Shown here: positions 1 to 8,041 of the stretch, one piece after another
Numbering within the stretch: the stretch's first letter is position 1
Layout of the letters: every line of letters starts with the position of its first letter
From: Alteribacillus bidgolensis
Lineage (GTDB): Bacteria; Bacillota; Bacilli; Bacillales; Marinococcaceae
DNA: 64,000 nucleotides
Assembly: GCF_002886255.1 (NCBI RefSeq)
Contig: NZ_KZ614149.1
Location: 682,001 to 746,000, forward strand
Reading direction: 5' to 3'
Made by a program: the position numbers and the translations under genes
The notes under the pieces: generated by a model
The model's input: only the letters and a program-made list of their open reading frames with translations
The model's database searches: none
Told to the model about the DNA's origin: nothing

Positions 1-1
1 G

Positions 2-1159
2 TTATCGGAGCGTTATGATGCTAATGTTTATTTAAAAAGAGAAGATTTACAGGTCGTTCGTTCTTTTAAAATTAGAGGAGCCTTTCATGTCATGCATAGT
101 CTTCCAAAGGAAAGTATGGAAAATGGTGTAGTATGTGCTAGTGCTGGGAACCATGCTCAGGGAGTTGCTTATTCGTGTAAAGCTCTTCAAGTTAAAGGGA
201 AAATCTTTATGCCTACGACAACGCCTCGTCAAAAAGTCGAACAGGTAAAATTGTTTGGAAAAGAATTTGTAGAAGTTATTTTGACGGGGGATACTTTTGA
301 TGATGCGTATCTACAAGCAAATTCTTACGGTGAAAAAAACGATATGGCTTTTATCCATCCCTTTAATAACGAGAAAATCATTGCCGGACAGGGAACAGTG
401 GGGATGGAAATTATGAATGATATAGAAGAGGCGATTGATTATTTGTTTTGTTCAATTGGAGGAGGAGGGCTGATATCTGGAATCGGCACGTATATAAAGT
501 CCATTTCTCCCAATACAAAAATTATCGGGACAGAACCTGCAGGCGCTCCGGGAATGAAAGAATCACTCGCTCGTAATGAAGTAGTAGAACTTGATAAAAT
601 TGATAAATTTGTAGATGGTGCTGCTGTTAAGAGAGTAGGGGATATTCCATATGAAGTATGTCAATCTGTAATAGACGATATTTCTCTTGTGCCGGAAGGG
701 AAAATTTGTACTACGATACTCGAGTTATATAATGAAAATGCTTTAGTCGCAGAACCAGCTGGTGCTATGCCTATTTCAGCACTCGATTTTTATAAAGAGG
801 AGATCAAAGGAAAAACAGTTGTTTGCGTTGTAAGTGGTGGAAACAATGATATTGGAAGAATGGAAGAAATGAGAGAAAAATCTCTCCGCTACGAAGGGCT
901 GCAGCATTATTTTATTATTGATTTTCCCCAAAGGGCTGGTGCACTAAGAGAATTTCTTCATGAAGTTTTGGGACCAGACGATGATATTACAAGGTTTGAA
1001 TATGCGAAAAAAAATAATAAATCAAACGGCCCGGCTTTAGTTGGTATTGAATTGACCGACAATAAAGATTATCTGCCTTTAATTGATCGCATGCAGAAAA
1101 AAGGTTTCCATTACAATGAAATAAATAAAGAAGAAAGCCTGTTTAATTTTCTTATTTAA
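2..1159 (+). CDS. ilvA: Threonine dehydratase, biosynthetic (5' end cut by window)
   Basis: Pyridoxal-phosphate enzyme that deaminates threonine to 2-oxobutyrate, the first step of isoleucine synthesis. The frame is open from base 2, so the N-terminus lies outside; about 385 residues are visible against roughly 420 for the Bacillus enzyme. The PLP-lysine motif SFKIRGA is at visible residues 22-28, followed by ASAGNHAQG and the glycine loop SIGGGGLISG. The C-terminal part (YFIIDFPQRAGALREFL onward) is an ACT-like regulatory domain, which points to the biosynthetic isoleucine-sensitive type and not the short catabolic one. A hairpin terminator overlaps the stop codon. Identity is secure; only the start is missing. 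Confidence 0.95.
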   Translation, partial: LSERYDANVYLKREDLQVVRSFKIRGAFHVMHSLPKESMENGVVCASAGNHAQGVAYSCKALQVKGKIFMPTTTPRQKVEQVKLFGKEFVEVILTGDTFDDAYLQANSYGEKNDMAFIHPFNNEKIIAGQGTVGMEIMNDIEEAIDYLFCSIGGGGLISGIGTYIKSISPNTKIIGTEPAGAPGMKESLARNEVVELDKIDKFVDGAAVKRVGDIPYEVCQSVIDDISLVPEGKICTTILELYNENALVAEPAGAMPISALDFYKEEIKGKTVVCVVSGGNNDIGRMEEMREKSLRYEGLQHYFIIDFPQRAGALREFLHEVLGPDDDITRFEYAKKNNKSNGPALVGIELTDNKDYLPLIDRMQKKGFHYNEINKEESLFNFLI

Positions 1160-1181
1160 CCTTCCTGCGGGAAGGTTTTTA
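1158..1181 (+). terminator. Intrinsic terminator of ilvA
   Basis: An 8-bp stem AACCTTCC/GGAAGGTT with a 4-base loop runs into a T stretch. It begins inside the ilvA stop codon. Confidence 0.75.
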
Positions 1182-1225
1182 TGTAAATGAATAATGGGTA
1201 TGAATGTACTAAGGGGGAGAGTATA

Positions 1226-1975
1226 ATGATTGTAAATGAGTATAAATCTTACTTTGAAATGATACCTCAGCATGAGCATGCCAGAATATCTTATGAAATA
1301 TTAAAAAACTGGGGTGATCGCTCAGTAGAAAAGAGTTCAGTATGGGAGGCTCTCCTGCTTGCAGTACGAGAACATGACAGGGCGTGGATACCGCTTGATG
1401 CCAGCCCAATAATGAATAAAGAACAAAATAAACCATATTCTTTTACGGATTACCCTGAAAAAGAAAAAATAACCGCTTATCAGCAGGGGATACAGACAGT
1501 GGTTAAAAAGAATGCGTACAGCGGATTGCTTAATAGTTTACATTATGCATCTTTTTTTAAAAACAATACATCAAAAAAAGCTGTATCATTTTTAAAAGAA
1601 GAAGAAAAACGGCAGGAGAAATTACGTGAATTACAAACACATTCTGAGGAATCTTTTCATCTAAGGCTGCTGCAATTTTGTGATGATCTGTCTTTATATG
1701 CGTGTATGAATGATCCGGGAGCTAGGGAAGACGAAGAAATAAGCTGGTTTAAAAACGGCTTTCGACATACTTTCGAATTTCTTGACTATAAAACGATTCA
1801 GGCACAGTTCATCTCCACAAATGAAATTCAACTCACCCCTTTTCCTCTTCGTTCACCGCTAAAAGTAACCATTCACGGAAAGGCTGTGAAAAAAACGGTG
1901 ATAGCAGAAGAAAACGTGGATGCAGCTTTTCAATCGGGAGAAGAGGCAGTAAGAAATTTTAGCTTCGTACCTTGA
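1226..1975 (+). CDS. DUF3891 family protein
   Basis: A 249-aa soluble protein of unknown function. The N-terminal pattern MIVNEYKSYFEMIPQHEHARIS and the following REHDRAWIP match what I remember of the DUF3891 family; the repeated His/Asp pairs resemble a metal-binding HD-like helical fold, but that is inference. The ATG at 1226 is chosen over an upstream ATG at 1187 because AAGGGGGAGAG lies just before it. It stands alone between ilvA and a PfpI-type gene, with no operon context to suggest a role. Confidence 0.75.
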   Translation: MIVNEYKSYFEMIPQHEHARISYEILKNWGDRSVEKSSVWEALLLAVREHDRAWIPLDASPIMNKEQNKPYSFTDYPEKEKITAYQQGIQTVVKKNAYSGLLNSLHYASFFKNNTSKKAVSFLKEEEKRQEKLRELQTHSEESFHLRLLQFCDDLSLYACMNDPGAREDEEISWFKNGFRHTFEFLDYKTIQAQFISTNEIQLTPFPLRSPLKVTIHGKAVKKTVIAEENVDAAFQSGEEAVRNFSFVP

Positions 1976-2030
1976 TGATCTGGGAAAAATATATGAAAAT
2001 GGGAAGAGACGTTATAAATGAAAGGAGTAT

Positions 2031-2558
2031 ATGATGCAATTATCACAAACACGAATTATTGCACTAGTAGATGAGGATTTTGAAGATTTAGAGCTTTGGG
2101 TGCCTGTAATGCGTCTAAGAGAAGAAGGAGCAGAGGTGGTGTTAACGGGTAAAGAAAAAGGAAAAACCTACCACGGAAAGTACGGTGTACCTGCTGAAGC
2201 ACAAGCTGGTTTTTCCGATATTAATCCTGAGGATTTCGACGGCATTTTAGTTCCGGGGGGCTGGGCTCCAGATAAGCTGAGACGTTTTGATGAAGTAATC
2301 GATATGGTAAAACATATGGATGCCAACAAAAAAATTATCGGTCAAATCTGCCATGCAGGCTGGGTTTTAATATCAGCTGATGTGTTACAAGGCAAAAAAG
2401 TAACAAGCACTCCGGGTATTAAAGATGATATGAAAAACGCCGGTTCTATTTGGAGTGACGAAGCAGTTGTAGTGGACGGCCATCTCATCTCAAGCCGCCG
2501 GCCGCCGGACATTCCTGAATATGGAAGAGAGTTAGTAAAAGCTTTTCTTAACCAGTAG
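2031..2558 (+). CDS. PfpI/DJ-1 family type 1 glutamine amidotransferase-like protein
   Basis: A 175-aa single-domain protein of the DJ-1/PfpI superfamily, which includes stress proteins with protease, chaperone or deglycase activity (exact activity disputed). Visible signatures are DFEDLEL near residue 18, supplying the conserved acidic residue, PGGWAPDKLR, and the nucleophile elbow GQICHAGW with Cys near residue 104 followed by His. Near full length for PfpI/YraA proteins. The ribosome site AAAGGAG precedes tandem ATGs at 2031 and 2034; either could be used. Probably a stand-alone stress gene. Confidence 0.85.
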   Translation: MMQLSQTRIIALVDEDFEDLELWVPVMRLREEGAEVVLTGKEKGKTYHGKYGVPAEAQAGFSDINPEDFDGILVPGGWAPDKLRRFDEVIDMVKHMDANKKIIGQICHAGWVLISADVLQGKKVTSTPGIKDDMKNAGSIWSDEAVVVDGHLISSRRPPDIPEYGRELVKAFLNQ

Positions 2559-2621
2559 CTTGAGTATCGCCTGACAAGGCTTAAATTTCTAAATAGAATG
2601 TGAAGTAAAAAATGAAGAAGC

Positions 2622-2655
2622 AGGTCTGATTCTTAAAGGAATCAGGCCTTGTTTC
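2622..2655 (+). terminator. Intrinsic terminator after the PfpI gene
   Basis: An 11-bp stem (2622-2632 with 2639-2649, one G-T pair) with a 6-base loop and a short T-rich tail, in the gap before the next gene. Confidence 0.7.
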
Positions 2656-2672
2656 GTTAAAAAGGAGCAGGC

Positions 2673-3005
2673 ATGATTGAAAAAAATGAAAAGCAAATCT
2701 TTCATATGAAAGCAAGCGGAGAGCCCTTTGTATTATTTCTTTATTCCCCGTTATGTGGAACATGTAAGAAAGCTGAGCAAATGATGTTTGCATTAGAAAA
2801 CGTATATGATAGCATGCTTTTTGTAAAAGCAAATATAAATACGATTCCTTCCTTCGTGAGAAAAGAAAAAATAAAAAGTATTCCATGTTTACAAGTTGTG
2901 CAAAACAAAAATACTGTAAAAACAATCTATGCGTTTCATTCCATCCCTTCGCTAGTTGAACGGCTGCACCCTATTATAGAAAAGCGTCATGCTGATCATG
3001 AATAG
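2673..3005 (+). CDS. Thioredoxin-like protein with CGTC active site
   Basis: A 110-aa cytoplasmic thioredoxin-fold protein. The redox motif PLCGTC lies near residues 26-31, and the cis-proline region reads KSIPCLQVVQ. Size and motif fit the short YtpP-like thioredoxins of Bacillus, which reduce protein disulfides; the natural partner is unknown. The site AAAAAGGAG precedes the ATG. The next gene, another thioredoxin-fold protein, begins 15 bases downstream, so the two are likely co-transcribed and may work together. Confidence 0.8.
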   Translation: MIEKNEKQIFHMKASGEPFVLFLYSPLCGTCKKAEQMMFALENVYDSMLFVKANINTIPSFVRKEKIKSIPCLQVVQNKNTVKTIYAFHSIPSLVERLHPIIEKRHADHE

Positions 3006-3020
3006 AAAGGATGAACTTTT

Positions 3021-3446
3021 TTGATTGCACCTTCCTTCGAATTAAAGGATATGTTTACAGACCAAACCGTTCCATTGCATGCCTATAAAGGTAAGCCTCT
3101 AATGCTTACTTTCTGGGCATCGTGGTGTCCGGATTCACAAATTGATTTATCTCAAAAACAAAGGTTTTATGATTATCTCGATACACATCAACTTGGATTT
3201 TTAACGATAAACGTTACCGGAAGAGAGGGAAAAGAAGAAAATGCAAAAGAGTTCATAGAAAAAGAAGGCTACACCTTCCCTGTACTATTAGATAATGGCA
3301 CAAATACGTACGATTGTTACCAGTGTATGGGAGTTCCTACTACCTTTATTCTTGATGCAGATCAACAAATTATCAATCGCTTTAACGACAAAGCAGCATT
3401 TTTAGATATTATGAAAGGAATGAATCAAGTCATAAGCAAAAAATAA
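3021..3446 (+). CDS. TlpA/ResA-like thioredoxin-fold protein, resolving Cys replaced (CPDS)
   Basis: A 141-aa protein of the AhpC/TSA-TlpA class, with a TTG start after GAAAGGATG. The core motif is FWASWCPDSQ: the first Cys of the usual WCxxC is kept but the second is Ser, so the standard two-Cys exchange cannot occur there. A second pair, YDCYQC, lies just before the cis-proline motif GVPTTF and may take part instead. No signal peptide or membrane segment is visible, unlike true ResA, so it is predicted cytoplasmic. Follows the CGTC thioredoxin by 15 bases. Confidence 0.8.
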   Translation: MIAPSFELKDMFTDQTVPLHAYKGKPLMLTFWASWCPDSQIDLSQKQRFYDYLDTHQLGFLTINVTGREGKEENAKEFIEKEGYTFPVLLDNGTNTYDCYQCMGVPTTFILDADQQIINRFNDKAAFLDIMKGMNQVISKK

Positions 3447-3473
3447 ACCCGGCTTATATAAATACAGCCGGGT
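3447..3473. terminator. Bidirectional terminator between convergent genes
   Basis: An 8-bp stem ACCCGGCT/AGCCGGGT lies between the stop codons of the thioredoxin-fold gene and the convergent phosphoesterase gene. The T tail is strong on the minus strand and weak on the plus strand. Confidence 0.65.
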
Positions 3474-3484
3474 GCATATTCCTT

Positions 3485-4210
3485 TTAAGGCTTTTTTCCC
3501 TGTTTTACTACTGCTTTCATTTGTTCACTATTTGGATAATCATTAGCATCATATTGATTTAAAACTCTTTGCAGATCATAAGACACCCGATGTATAGAGG
3601 CAGAAAAAGCATCATCTTCTATGTGAAGAAGTACATAAGAGGGGCGCGGATCACCATCAAAAGGAAGGCCAACACTGCCTGTGTTAATAAAGGTTTTATC
3701 CCCGATTGTTTTTATAAATGGAGTATGGATGTGCCCGTAAACAATAATGTTTGCCTTTGTGTGAAACGATAGTTTTTCTTCTAATTTTTTATCTGAATGG
3801 TCCGCAGTAACTACATCAAATAAGCTTGTTGGCGTAGCATGGAAAGCATGCATGATTACAGAATCACTAAAACTCTCTAAAAATGATTCAGGAAGTCGGC
3901 TTAAATAGTTTACATCTTCTTGTGATAGTCGTTCCAGCGTCCAGTCGCGTTCTTGATTCATCAAAGCCAGAGCATTATCTGGGACTTCGTTTTTTAAAAC
4001 ACCGCGCACTACCCATTCGTCTGCATTACCTTTTAATACTTTAGCAGGAGAGGAACGCACAGTCTCTAAAGCGTTTTTTGGTTCTGGACCTCTGTAGCAC
4101 AAATCACCGAGTATATACATTTTGTCTACTTTTTTATCTTTTAGGTCATTGAGTACCGCTTTTAAAGCTCGGGCATTTCCGTGTATGTCTGATAATAGAG
4201 CAACTTTCAC
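3485..4210 (-). CDS. Metallophosphoesterase (YfcE-like)
   Basis: A 241-aa calcineurin-like phosphoesterase. All metal-ligand motifs are visible in order: LLSDIHGN at the N-terminus, LGDLCYRGP, KGNADEW and a C-terminal VYGHIHTPF, then NTGSVG. This pattern is typical of YfcE/YsnB-type phosphodiesterases; the natural substrate cannot be told from sequence. The GTG at 4210 is chosen because GGGAGG sits 7-8 bases before it; an upstream ATG would add an unlikely 13 residues across the ribosome site. Monocistronic and convergent with the thioredoxin pair. Confidence 0.85.
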   Translation of the reverse strand: MKVALLSDIHGNARALKAVLNDLKDKKVDKMYILGDLCYRGPEPKNALETVRSSPAKVLKGNADEWVVRGVLKNEVPDNALALMNQERDWTLERLSQEDVNYLSRLPESFLESFSDSVIMHAFHATPTSLFDVVTADHSDKKLEEKLSFHTKANIIVYGHIHTPFIKTIGDKTFINTGSVGLPFDGDPRPSYVLLHIEDDAFSASIHRVSYDLQRVLNQYDANDYPNSEQMKAVVKQGKKP

Positions 4211-4428
4211 AACGATAACCTCCCTGATTATGTATAAATAAAAATTCACGTATGTTTTTCACGTTTTACCCTTCCATTATACAGGATAAAAGCTGCTTCA
4301 ATAACCCTCACAATGAAGGTTTAGAAATTGGAAGAAAATCTTGCGGTTATGTTACAATCAAAATTACCTAATATAGTGGGAATGTTTGGGACGAACTTAA
4401 AGTTTAGAAAGGAGTTTACTATACTGCT

Positions 4429-5571
4429 ATGAAAATTGTATCTATAGAACCTACACCAAGTCCTAATACAATGAAGTTAATATTAGATGAATCCTTGCCT
4501 TCAGGGAAAAGCAACAATTATTCTGCTAAAAACATAAAGGATGCTCCTGATTTTATTCAGCCAATTTTAGAGATTGAGGGTGTAACGGGAGTATATCATG
4601 TCGCAGACTTTATGGCAGTGGAGAGGCATCCTAAATCAGATTGGAAAGCGCTTCTTCCCAAAGTTCGGCAAGTTTTTGGAGAAGAAGATGTTGAAGAAGA
4701 CCGGCAGTCCAATGAGCAGGGAGAAGCATTTGGTGAAGTGCAGATTCAAGTTCAGGCTTTTAAAGGAATACCGATGCAATTAAAAATAACAACTGCAGAT
4801 GAAGAAAAAAGACAAGGACTGCCAGAAAGGTTTCAGGAGGCAGCTTTTGCTGCGCAAACAGAGAATGACAATGTAGTTATGCAAAGAAAATGGGAAGATC
4901 ATGGTGTACGGTATGGAAATGATTTAGAGTCGATCGGTAAGGAAGTAGCAGAAGAAATAGCAGCAGCCTATCCGAAAGAAAGACTTGATCGTCTCGTGAA
5001 CATGTCGCTAACAGGTGAAAAACAGGTTCAAAAAAATGCCAGCCGTTACATTAAAGTTACATTAGACATGCTAGATGATCCGGATTGGAAAAACCGTTAT
5101 GCAGCACTAGAACAAATGGACCCTAAAGAAGAAGATCTTCCAGTGCTTGAGAAAGCTTTACAAGATGAAAAATCTTCAGTTAGACGTCTTGCGGTTGTAT
5201 ACCTTGGAATGATTGAAAAACCAATTGTATTACCGCTTCTTCGTCAGGCGATGCAAGATAAATCTGTAACGGTTAGAAGAACAGCAGGTGACTGCTTTTC
5301 TGACATTGGTGATACAGCCGGTGTTCCTGCAATGATTGATGCATTAAAAGATAAGAACAAACTTGTACGCTGGAGAGCGGCTATGTTTTTATATGAAGTA
5401 GGAGATGAAACAGCAGTAGACCCTCTTAGAGAAGCCGCAAATGATCCGGAATTTGAAGTAGCTTTACAAGCTAAAATGGCTCTTGAAAGAATAGAAGGCG
5501 GGGAAGAAGCTAAAGGTTCGGTTTGGAAACAAATGACAGAAAAAATGGCTGAAGGAAGAAATAATGGTTAA
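4429..5571 (+). CDS. ypgR: Nfu-N domain plus HEAT-repeat protein (conserved virulence factor C family)
   Basis: A 380-aa two-part protein. Residues 1-85 (PTPSPNTMKLIL onward, with IEGVTGVYHVADFMAVER) form an Nfu/NifU N-terminal-like domain of the kind found on iron-sulfur scaffold proteins, but no CxxC cluster site follows. Residues about 215-355 hold repeated helical HEAT motifs (DEKSSVRRLAVVYLG, DKSVTVRRTAGDCF, DKNKLVRWRAAMFL). This architecture matches B. subtilis YpgR and S. aureus CvfC, whose biochemical role is unclear. The ATG lies 14 bases from GGAG, an unusually long spacing, with no better start in frame. Confidence 0.85.
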   Translation: MKIVSIEPTPSPNTMKLILDESLPSGKSNNYSAKNIKDAPDFIQPILEIEGVTGVYHVADFMAVERHPKSDWKALLPKVRQVFGEEDVEEDRQSNEQGEAFGEVQIQVQAFKGIPMQLKITTADEEKRQGLPERFQEAAFAAQTENDNVVMQRKWEDHGVRYGNDLESIGKEVAEEIAAAYPKERLDRLVNMSLTGEKQVQKNASRYIKVTLDMLDDPDWKNRYAALEQMDPKEEDLPVLEKALQDEKSSVRRLAVVYLGMIEKPIVLPLLRQAMQDKSVTVRRTAGDCFSDIGDTAGVPAMIDALKDKNKLVRWRAAMFLYEVGDETAVDPLREAANDPEFEVALQAKMALERIEGGEEAKGSVWKQMTEKMAEGRNNG

Positions 5572-5621
5572 CAATAAAAATAAGCTGACGTTAACAATGT
5601 TGTGCAGCTTGAACGAAAAGG

Positions 5622-5655
5622 CCGTCTCCCGCAAATAATAGAGACGGTTTTTTTA
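5622..5655 (+). terminator. Intrinsic terminator after ypgR
   Basis: A 7-bp stem CCGTCTC/GAGACGG followed by seven T residues. Confidence 0.75.
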
Positions 5656-5732
5656 CACTTAGGAAAGTATAAAATTATATTGGAAAACAGTATAAGTAAA
5701 ACTACGGCATTCAACGTATAAGATGTACTAAT

Positions 5733-5786
5733 GCCGCCGCTGCCACAGGACGCGCATCTTTAGGCGGTGTCCTTTTATATGGCGGC
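5733..5786. other. GC-rich nested inverted repeat (unidentified structured element)
   Basis: Outer arms GCCGCC (5733-5738) and GGCGGC (5781-5786) enclose inner arms GGACGC (5748-5753) and GTGTCC (5767-5772, one G-T pair). The patch is far richer in G+C than its surroundings and sits between the ypgR terminator and the next ribosome site. It may be a structured leader, a protein-binding site or a small intergenic repeat; I do not recognise it. Confidence 0.4.
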
Positions 5787-5853
5787 CAGCCGGGTTTTTC
5801 TAAAAATAAACGAATTAGTAATAAGGAATGAAAAGACACAGGAGGTGTTCATA

Positions 5854-6066
5854 ATGACAAAGGAAGAAATAAAAAGTATATTAAAAGAAAAACAAATGGA
5901 AGAAGCGCTTGAACTGATTGAAGAGGCAGAAGCGGGTGAACTTGCAGAATTAGAGTTGGTACAATCCTTAGGGTTGCTGCGGGATCCCTCCCTAAATGAA
6001 AAAGTAATACGTGTACTGCAAGAAGAAGGCGTTTCTATCATATATATTTCAGACGAAGATGCTTAA
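5854..6066 (+). CDS. Small acidic protein upstream of ydbS
   Basis: A 70-aa, strongly acidic, mostly helical protein with no membrane segment, not firmly recognised. The ending VIRVLQEEGVSIIYISDEDA loosely resembles the end of the sigma-70 region 1.1 domain (EEGVEII followed by acidic residues); this is an impression only. The ATG at 5854 follows a textbook site, AGGAGGTG; the longer open frame from 5767 has no comparable site and starts inside the structured element. The ydbS start is 18 bases after the stop, so it probably shares a transcript with ydbS-ydbT. Confidence 0.6.
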   Translation: MTKEEIKSILKEKQMEEALELIEEAEAGELAELELVQSLGLLRDPSLNEKVIRVLQEEGVSIIYISDEDA

Positions 6067-6084
6067 AAAGAGAGGAAGCAAAAA

Positions 6085-6564
6085 GTGCGTGGTCAACCAA
6101 CACATCGAATATCAAAAAAAGCTTTATCCGTGTGGCATTTAAAAGGAGTAATCTCAACCGGGCTTTTATTAATCATACCAGCTGCATTGTTTTTTTTCTC
6201 TTACAGACTTCAATTTCCGCTGTTTTATGTTTGGATAAGCGGAATACTTGTTGCTGGATATGGGCTGTGGAATATTGTTGTATTGCCAAAAATACGGTGG
6301 AGTATGTGGCGGTATGAAGTATATGACAAAGAGATAGAACTTCTGCGCGGGGTATTTATTATCCGACACACTCTTATTCCGATGACACGTGTTCAGCACG
6401 TCGATACGGAACAAGGTCCGATTTACAAAAAATATGGACTGACGGCGGTTACGATCTCTACCGCTGCTGGAGTTCATGAAATTCCTGCTTTGTCAGAAGC
6501 AGTTGGCAGCAGGCTGCGAGACAAAATTGCATATTTAGCAGGAACGGAGGAGAGCGATGAATAA
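6085..6564 (+). CDS. ydbS: PH-domain membrane protein YdbS
   Basis: A 159-aa membrane protein with two hydrophobic segments (about residues 21-40 and 45-65) followed by a bacterial PH (bPH2) domain containing YEVYDKEIELLRGVFIIRHTLIPMTRVQHVDTEQ split across two strands, typical of YdbS. GTG start after AGAGGAA. Its stop overlaps the ydbT start by 8 bases, so the two are translationally coupled. In B. subtilis the YdbS-YdbT pair has been linked to resistance against certain bacteriocin-type antibiotics, with mechanism unknown. Confidence 0.85.
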   Translation: MRGQPTHRISKKALSVWHLKGVISTGLLLIIPAALFFFSYRLQFPLFYVWISGILVAGYGLWNIVVLPKIRWSMWRYEVYDKEIELLRGVFIIRHTLIPMTRVQHVDTEQGPIYKKYGLTAVTISTAAGVHEIPALSEAVGSRLRDKIAYLAGTEESDE

Positions 6565-7990
6565 TTGGTACAAATTGCATAGCGCCTCCATTTTATTAAT
6601 GTTTACTTCCAAAGTGAAAGATTTACTGATTCCTTTATTGTTAACTTTATTTGCTGGCGGTACGGGTTATGGGTCTCGATTTACCTCTTTGCTTTTTCCT
6701 ATACTGATTATCGTTATTTTGTTGTACAGTTTCCTATACTGGGTGTCGTTTAGGTATCAATTTTATGAAGGTGAACTAAGAATTAAACAAGGAATCTTTA
6801 TCAAGAAAAAACGTTATATTAGAAAAAATAGAGTACAATCTGTAGATATTGTTTCCGGAATGTTTCATAGACTGCTGAAAGTAGAAAAAGTTAAAATTGA
6901 AACTGCAGGCGGAGGGATGGAGCCTGAAGTTGAATTAGCAGCAGTCAAACAAAAAGAGGCGCAATTTATTCGTACACAGCTTAGAAGCGTAGACGTACCA
7001 AATCAGTCTGAAGGTGAGGAGGCAAAAGAACTCGGACTGTCTACGGAAAGAAGTTTTTATTATAAAGTGCCATTAAAATCAATTATAATAGCGGGATTTA
7101 CTTCAGGAAAAGTAGGCCTTGTTTTTTCAGCTGCTGCTGCTCTTATTTCTCAAATTGATCAATTTCTTCCTCGTGGATTTTACGAGAATTCTATTGGTGT
7201 ACTGATTTCTAAGGGAGCTGTCTTTTTGACAGGTATATTACTAGTTGTCGCATTCATTGCATGGATCATTTCCATCTTCATTACAGTTATTCAATATGGT
7301 AACTTTGAGATTTCCAAAAATGATAAAGAATTAATTATTTCTCGAGGCTTATTAGAAAAAAGACATTTGACATTGCAATTAAACCGGATAACAAGCGTGC
7401 GCTATGTGTGCAATCCCATACGACAATGGCTTGGTGTATGGAGTATTTACGTCGACAGTGCAGGGGGAGGCTCTAAAGAAGAACAACTTTCTACATTGCT
7501 TTTGCCGCTTGGCAGCAGAAAAGAAATAGATCATTTAATGAAAGAAGTGCTGCCTTATGCCCAAATGCCAGAAACAATCCAGCCTTTACCCAAAAAAGCC
7601 GCTCTTCGCTATATTATTCGTACATCGATTATTTGGTGGCTGCTCACTTTTCCGGTGATGTGTTTCCTTCCAAATGGCTGGGTATTTTTTATACTGCCGC
7701 TTTCTTTTTCTTATTTGGGCTGGCTCAGATATAAAGACAGTGGTTTTACGCTGCGCCGCAATCAGTGTGTATTACAAACGAGACTTTTTAGTTTATCTTG
7801 TAATATACTTCCAAAAAATCAAATTCAGTCCATTACTTATCAGCAATCTTTTTTTCAAAAAAAAAGAAAGTTGTACACATTATCAGCAGATATTTTATCA
7901 ACTACTGGGGGCCGTACATTTCAATTAAACGATATGGAAACAGATGAGCATCAAAATATTTTTGAATGGTATAAAAGAAACAATAAATAA
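6557..7990 (+). CDS. ydbT: PH-domain membrane protein YdbT
   Basis: A 477-aa polytopic membrane protein built from three repeats of a hydrophobic pair followed by a bPH2 domain. Repeat hallmarks are LRIKQGIFIKKKRYIRKNRVQSVDI (in two pieces near residues 75-100), LIISRGLLEKRHLTLQLNRITSV near 258-280, and FTLRRNQCVLQTRL near 395-410. Start ATG overlaps ydbS, and GGAGGAGAG lies just upstream. Length and layout match B. subtilis YdbT. It likely forms a membrane complex with YdbS. A hairpin terminator follows the stop. Confidence 0.88.
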   Translation: MNNWYKLHSASILLMFTSKVKDLLIPLLLTLFAGGTGYGSRFTSLLFPILIIVILLYSFLYWVSFRYQFYEGELRIKQGIFIKKKRYIRKNRVQSVDIVSGMFHRLLKVEKVKIETAGGGMEPEVELAAVKQKEAQFIRTQLRSVDVPNQSEGEEAKELGLSTERSFYYKVPLKSIIIAGFTSGKVGLVFSAAAALISQIDQFLPRGFYENSIGVLISKGAVFLTGILLVVAFIAWIISIFITVIQYGNFEISKNDKELIISRGLLEKRHLTLQLNRITSVRYVCNPIRQWLGVWSIYVDSAGGGSKEEQLSTLLLPLGSRKEIDHLMKEVLPYAQMPETIQPLPKKAALRYIIRTSIIWWLLTFPVMCFLPNGWVFFILPLSFSYLGWLRYKDSGFTLRRNQCVLQTRLFSLSCNILPKNQIQSITYQQSFFQKKRKLYTLSADILSTTGGRTFQLNDMETDEHQNIFEWYKRNNK

Positions 7991-7991
7991 A

Positions 7992-8025
7992 AAGCTGCAG
8001 GAAACACTTCACTGCAGCTTTTATG
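7992..8025. terminator. Bidirectional terminator after ydbT
   Basis: A 9-bp perfect stem AAGCTGCAG/CTGCAGCTT with an 11-base loop, flanked by A and T runs, between two convergent genes. Confidence 0.75.
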
Positions 8026-8041
8026 ATACTCAATGAAAATA

